This document shows positions 5,826 to 6,186 of a stretch of DNA of 6,186 bases, piece by piece. A model generated the notes under the pieces. The model was not told where the DNA came from. It ran no database searches and saw nothing but the letters and a program-made list of their open reading frames with translations. The stretch's first letter is position 1. The number at the start of each line of letters is the position of its first letter. The position numbers and the translations under genes were made by a program. The DNA is from Planctomycetales bacterium (GTDB lineage Bacteria > Planctomycetota > Planctomycetia > Pirellulales > UBA7805): contig WVZU01000335.1 in assembly GCA_011772275.1 (NCBI GenBank), positions 1,735 to 7,920 on the forward strand. The letters run 5' to 3'.

Positions 5826-6186
5826 TCACCTTCGCCGCCTCCGCCTCCGCCCGGCCCGCAGGGACCCGATCAGCAGCACGATTCCCCACCAGGCGACCAG
5901 TCCCGCCGCCGGCTCGGGAGTCCCCGGGGTGTCCTGACCCAGGGCGGCGGCAAAACCAAGAAAAGACCAATCGGGATTGGGGACGACAGCAGACATCTGC
6001 AGCGACGCCGTCACGTCGGACACGTCGCTGGTGGCATCCCAGGTAAAGGTCAGAAATCCCGTCTGCCTGTCCGCGGTGCTTGCCGTCTGGCTTCCCTCCC
6101 CCGCCGTGCCAGAGGCATCGCTGCCCGCCACGCTGAAGGTCAGCGGTTCGGTGGTATTTCCCCGCCGGGCAGCCCCCAAGACATAC
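5826..6186 (-). CDS. PEP-CTERM protein, C-terminal part, starts beyond right edge
   Basis: The frame is open from the right edge (YVLGAARRG...) to TGA at 5828-5826, about 120 residues. A TTG at 6179 could be read as a start but there is no reason to prefer it; the gene almost certainly begins outside the window. The end has the tripartite exosortase sorting signal: a TPEP motif about 27 residues from the end, a hydrophobic stretch AAGLVAWWGIVLLIGSL, then a basic tail of seven Arg. Upstream the sequence is Ser/Thr/Asp-rich and beta-like (GFLTFTWDATSDVSDVTASLQM), which suits an exported surface protein. Known PEP-CTERM proteins are exported by Sec and then processed by exosortase at the inner membrane. 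The exported function itself cannot be told from this fragment. The gene converges on the prepilin gene, with 135 bases between the two stop codons. I see no terminator of its own here. Confidence 0.8.
   Translation of the reverse strand, partial: YVLGAARRGNTTEPLTFSVAGSDASGTAGEGSQTASTADRQTGFLTFTWDATSDVSDVTASLQMSAVVPNPDWSFLGFAAALGQDTPGTPEPAAGLVAWWGIVLLIGSLRAGRRRRRRR

Overview
The window looks like a piece of a Planctomycetota chromosome, probably a Pirellulales relative. The main support is a cysteine-rich secreted protein built almost wholly of YTV repeats, a family known essentially from planctomycetes such as Rhodopirellula. A PEP-CTERM-type C-terminus, a lone FTLIE prepilin and high G+C agree with this. 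The assignment rests on protein family content only; there is no rRNA or other marker here.

Layout: (1) Positions 1-2183, minus strand: the first 727 codons of a large membrane-anchored AsmA/TamB-like protein that runs off the left edge. (2) Positions 2184-2690: a spacer with several small inverted repeats (possible leader of the AsmA-like gene) and a strong intrinsic terminator for the next gene. (3) Positions 2691-4667, minus strand: a complete 658-residue YTV protein with a signal peptide, two different repeat arrays, a Cys-rich linker and a Cys-rich tail. (4) Positions 4668-5252: a divergent spacer with a 7-bp dyad before the YTV gene, a long hairpin, a candidate promoter overlapped by a dyad, and a possibly folded leader before the next gene. 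(5) Positions 5253-5690, plus strand: a complete GspG/type IV pilin-like prepilin followed by a near-perfect intrinsic terminator. (6) Positions 5826-6186, minus strand: the last 120 codons of a PEP-CTERM protein entering from the right edge.

All four genes encode envelope or exported proteins: a periplasmic lipid-transfer or barrier type protein, a disulfide-rich wall protein, a pseudopilin and an exosortase substrate. Each appears to be its own transcription unit: the YTV and prepilin genes have their own terminators, and the AsmA-like gene lies over 400 bp beyond the YTV terminator. The shared theme is therefore the cell envelope, not an operon. The most striking object is the YTV protein. 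It has two arrays with different consensus, an alternating 14/16-residue unit length and a second-order repeat of about 90 residues. I see no mobile element, CRISPR array, tRNA, rRNA or defence system.
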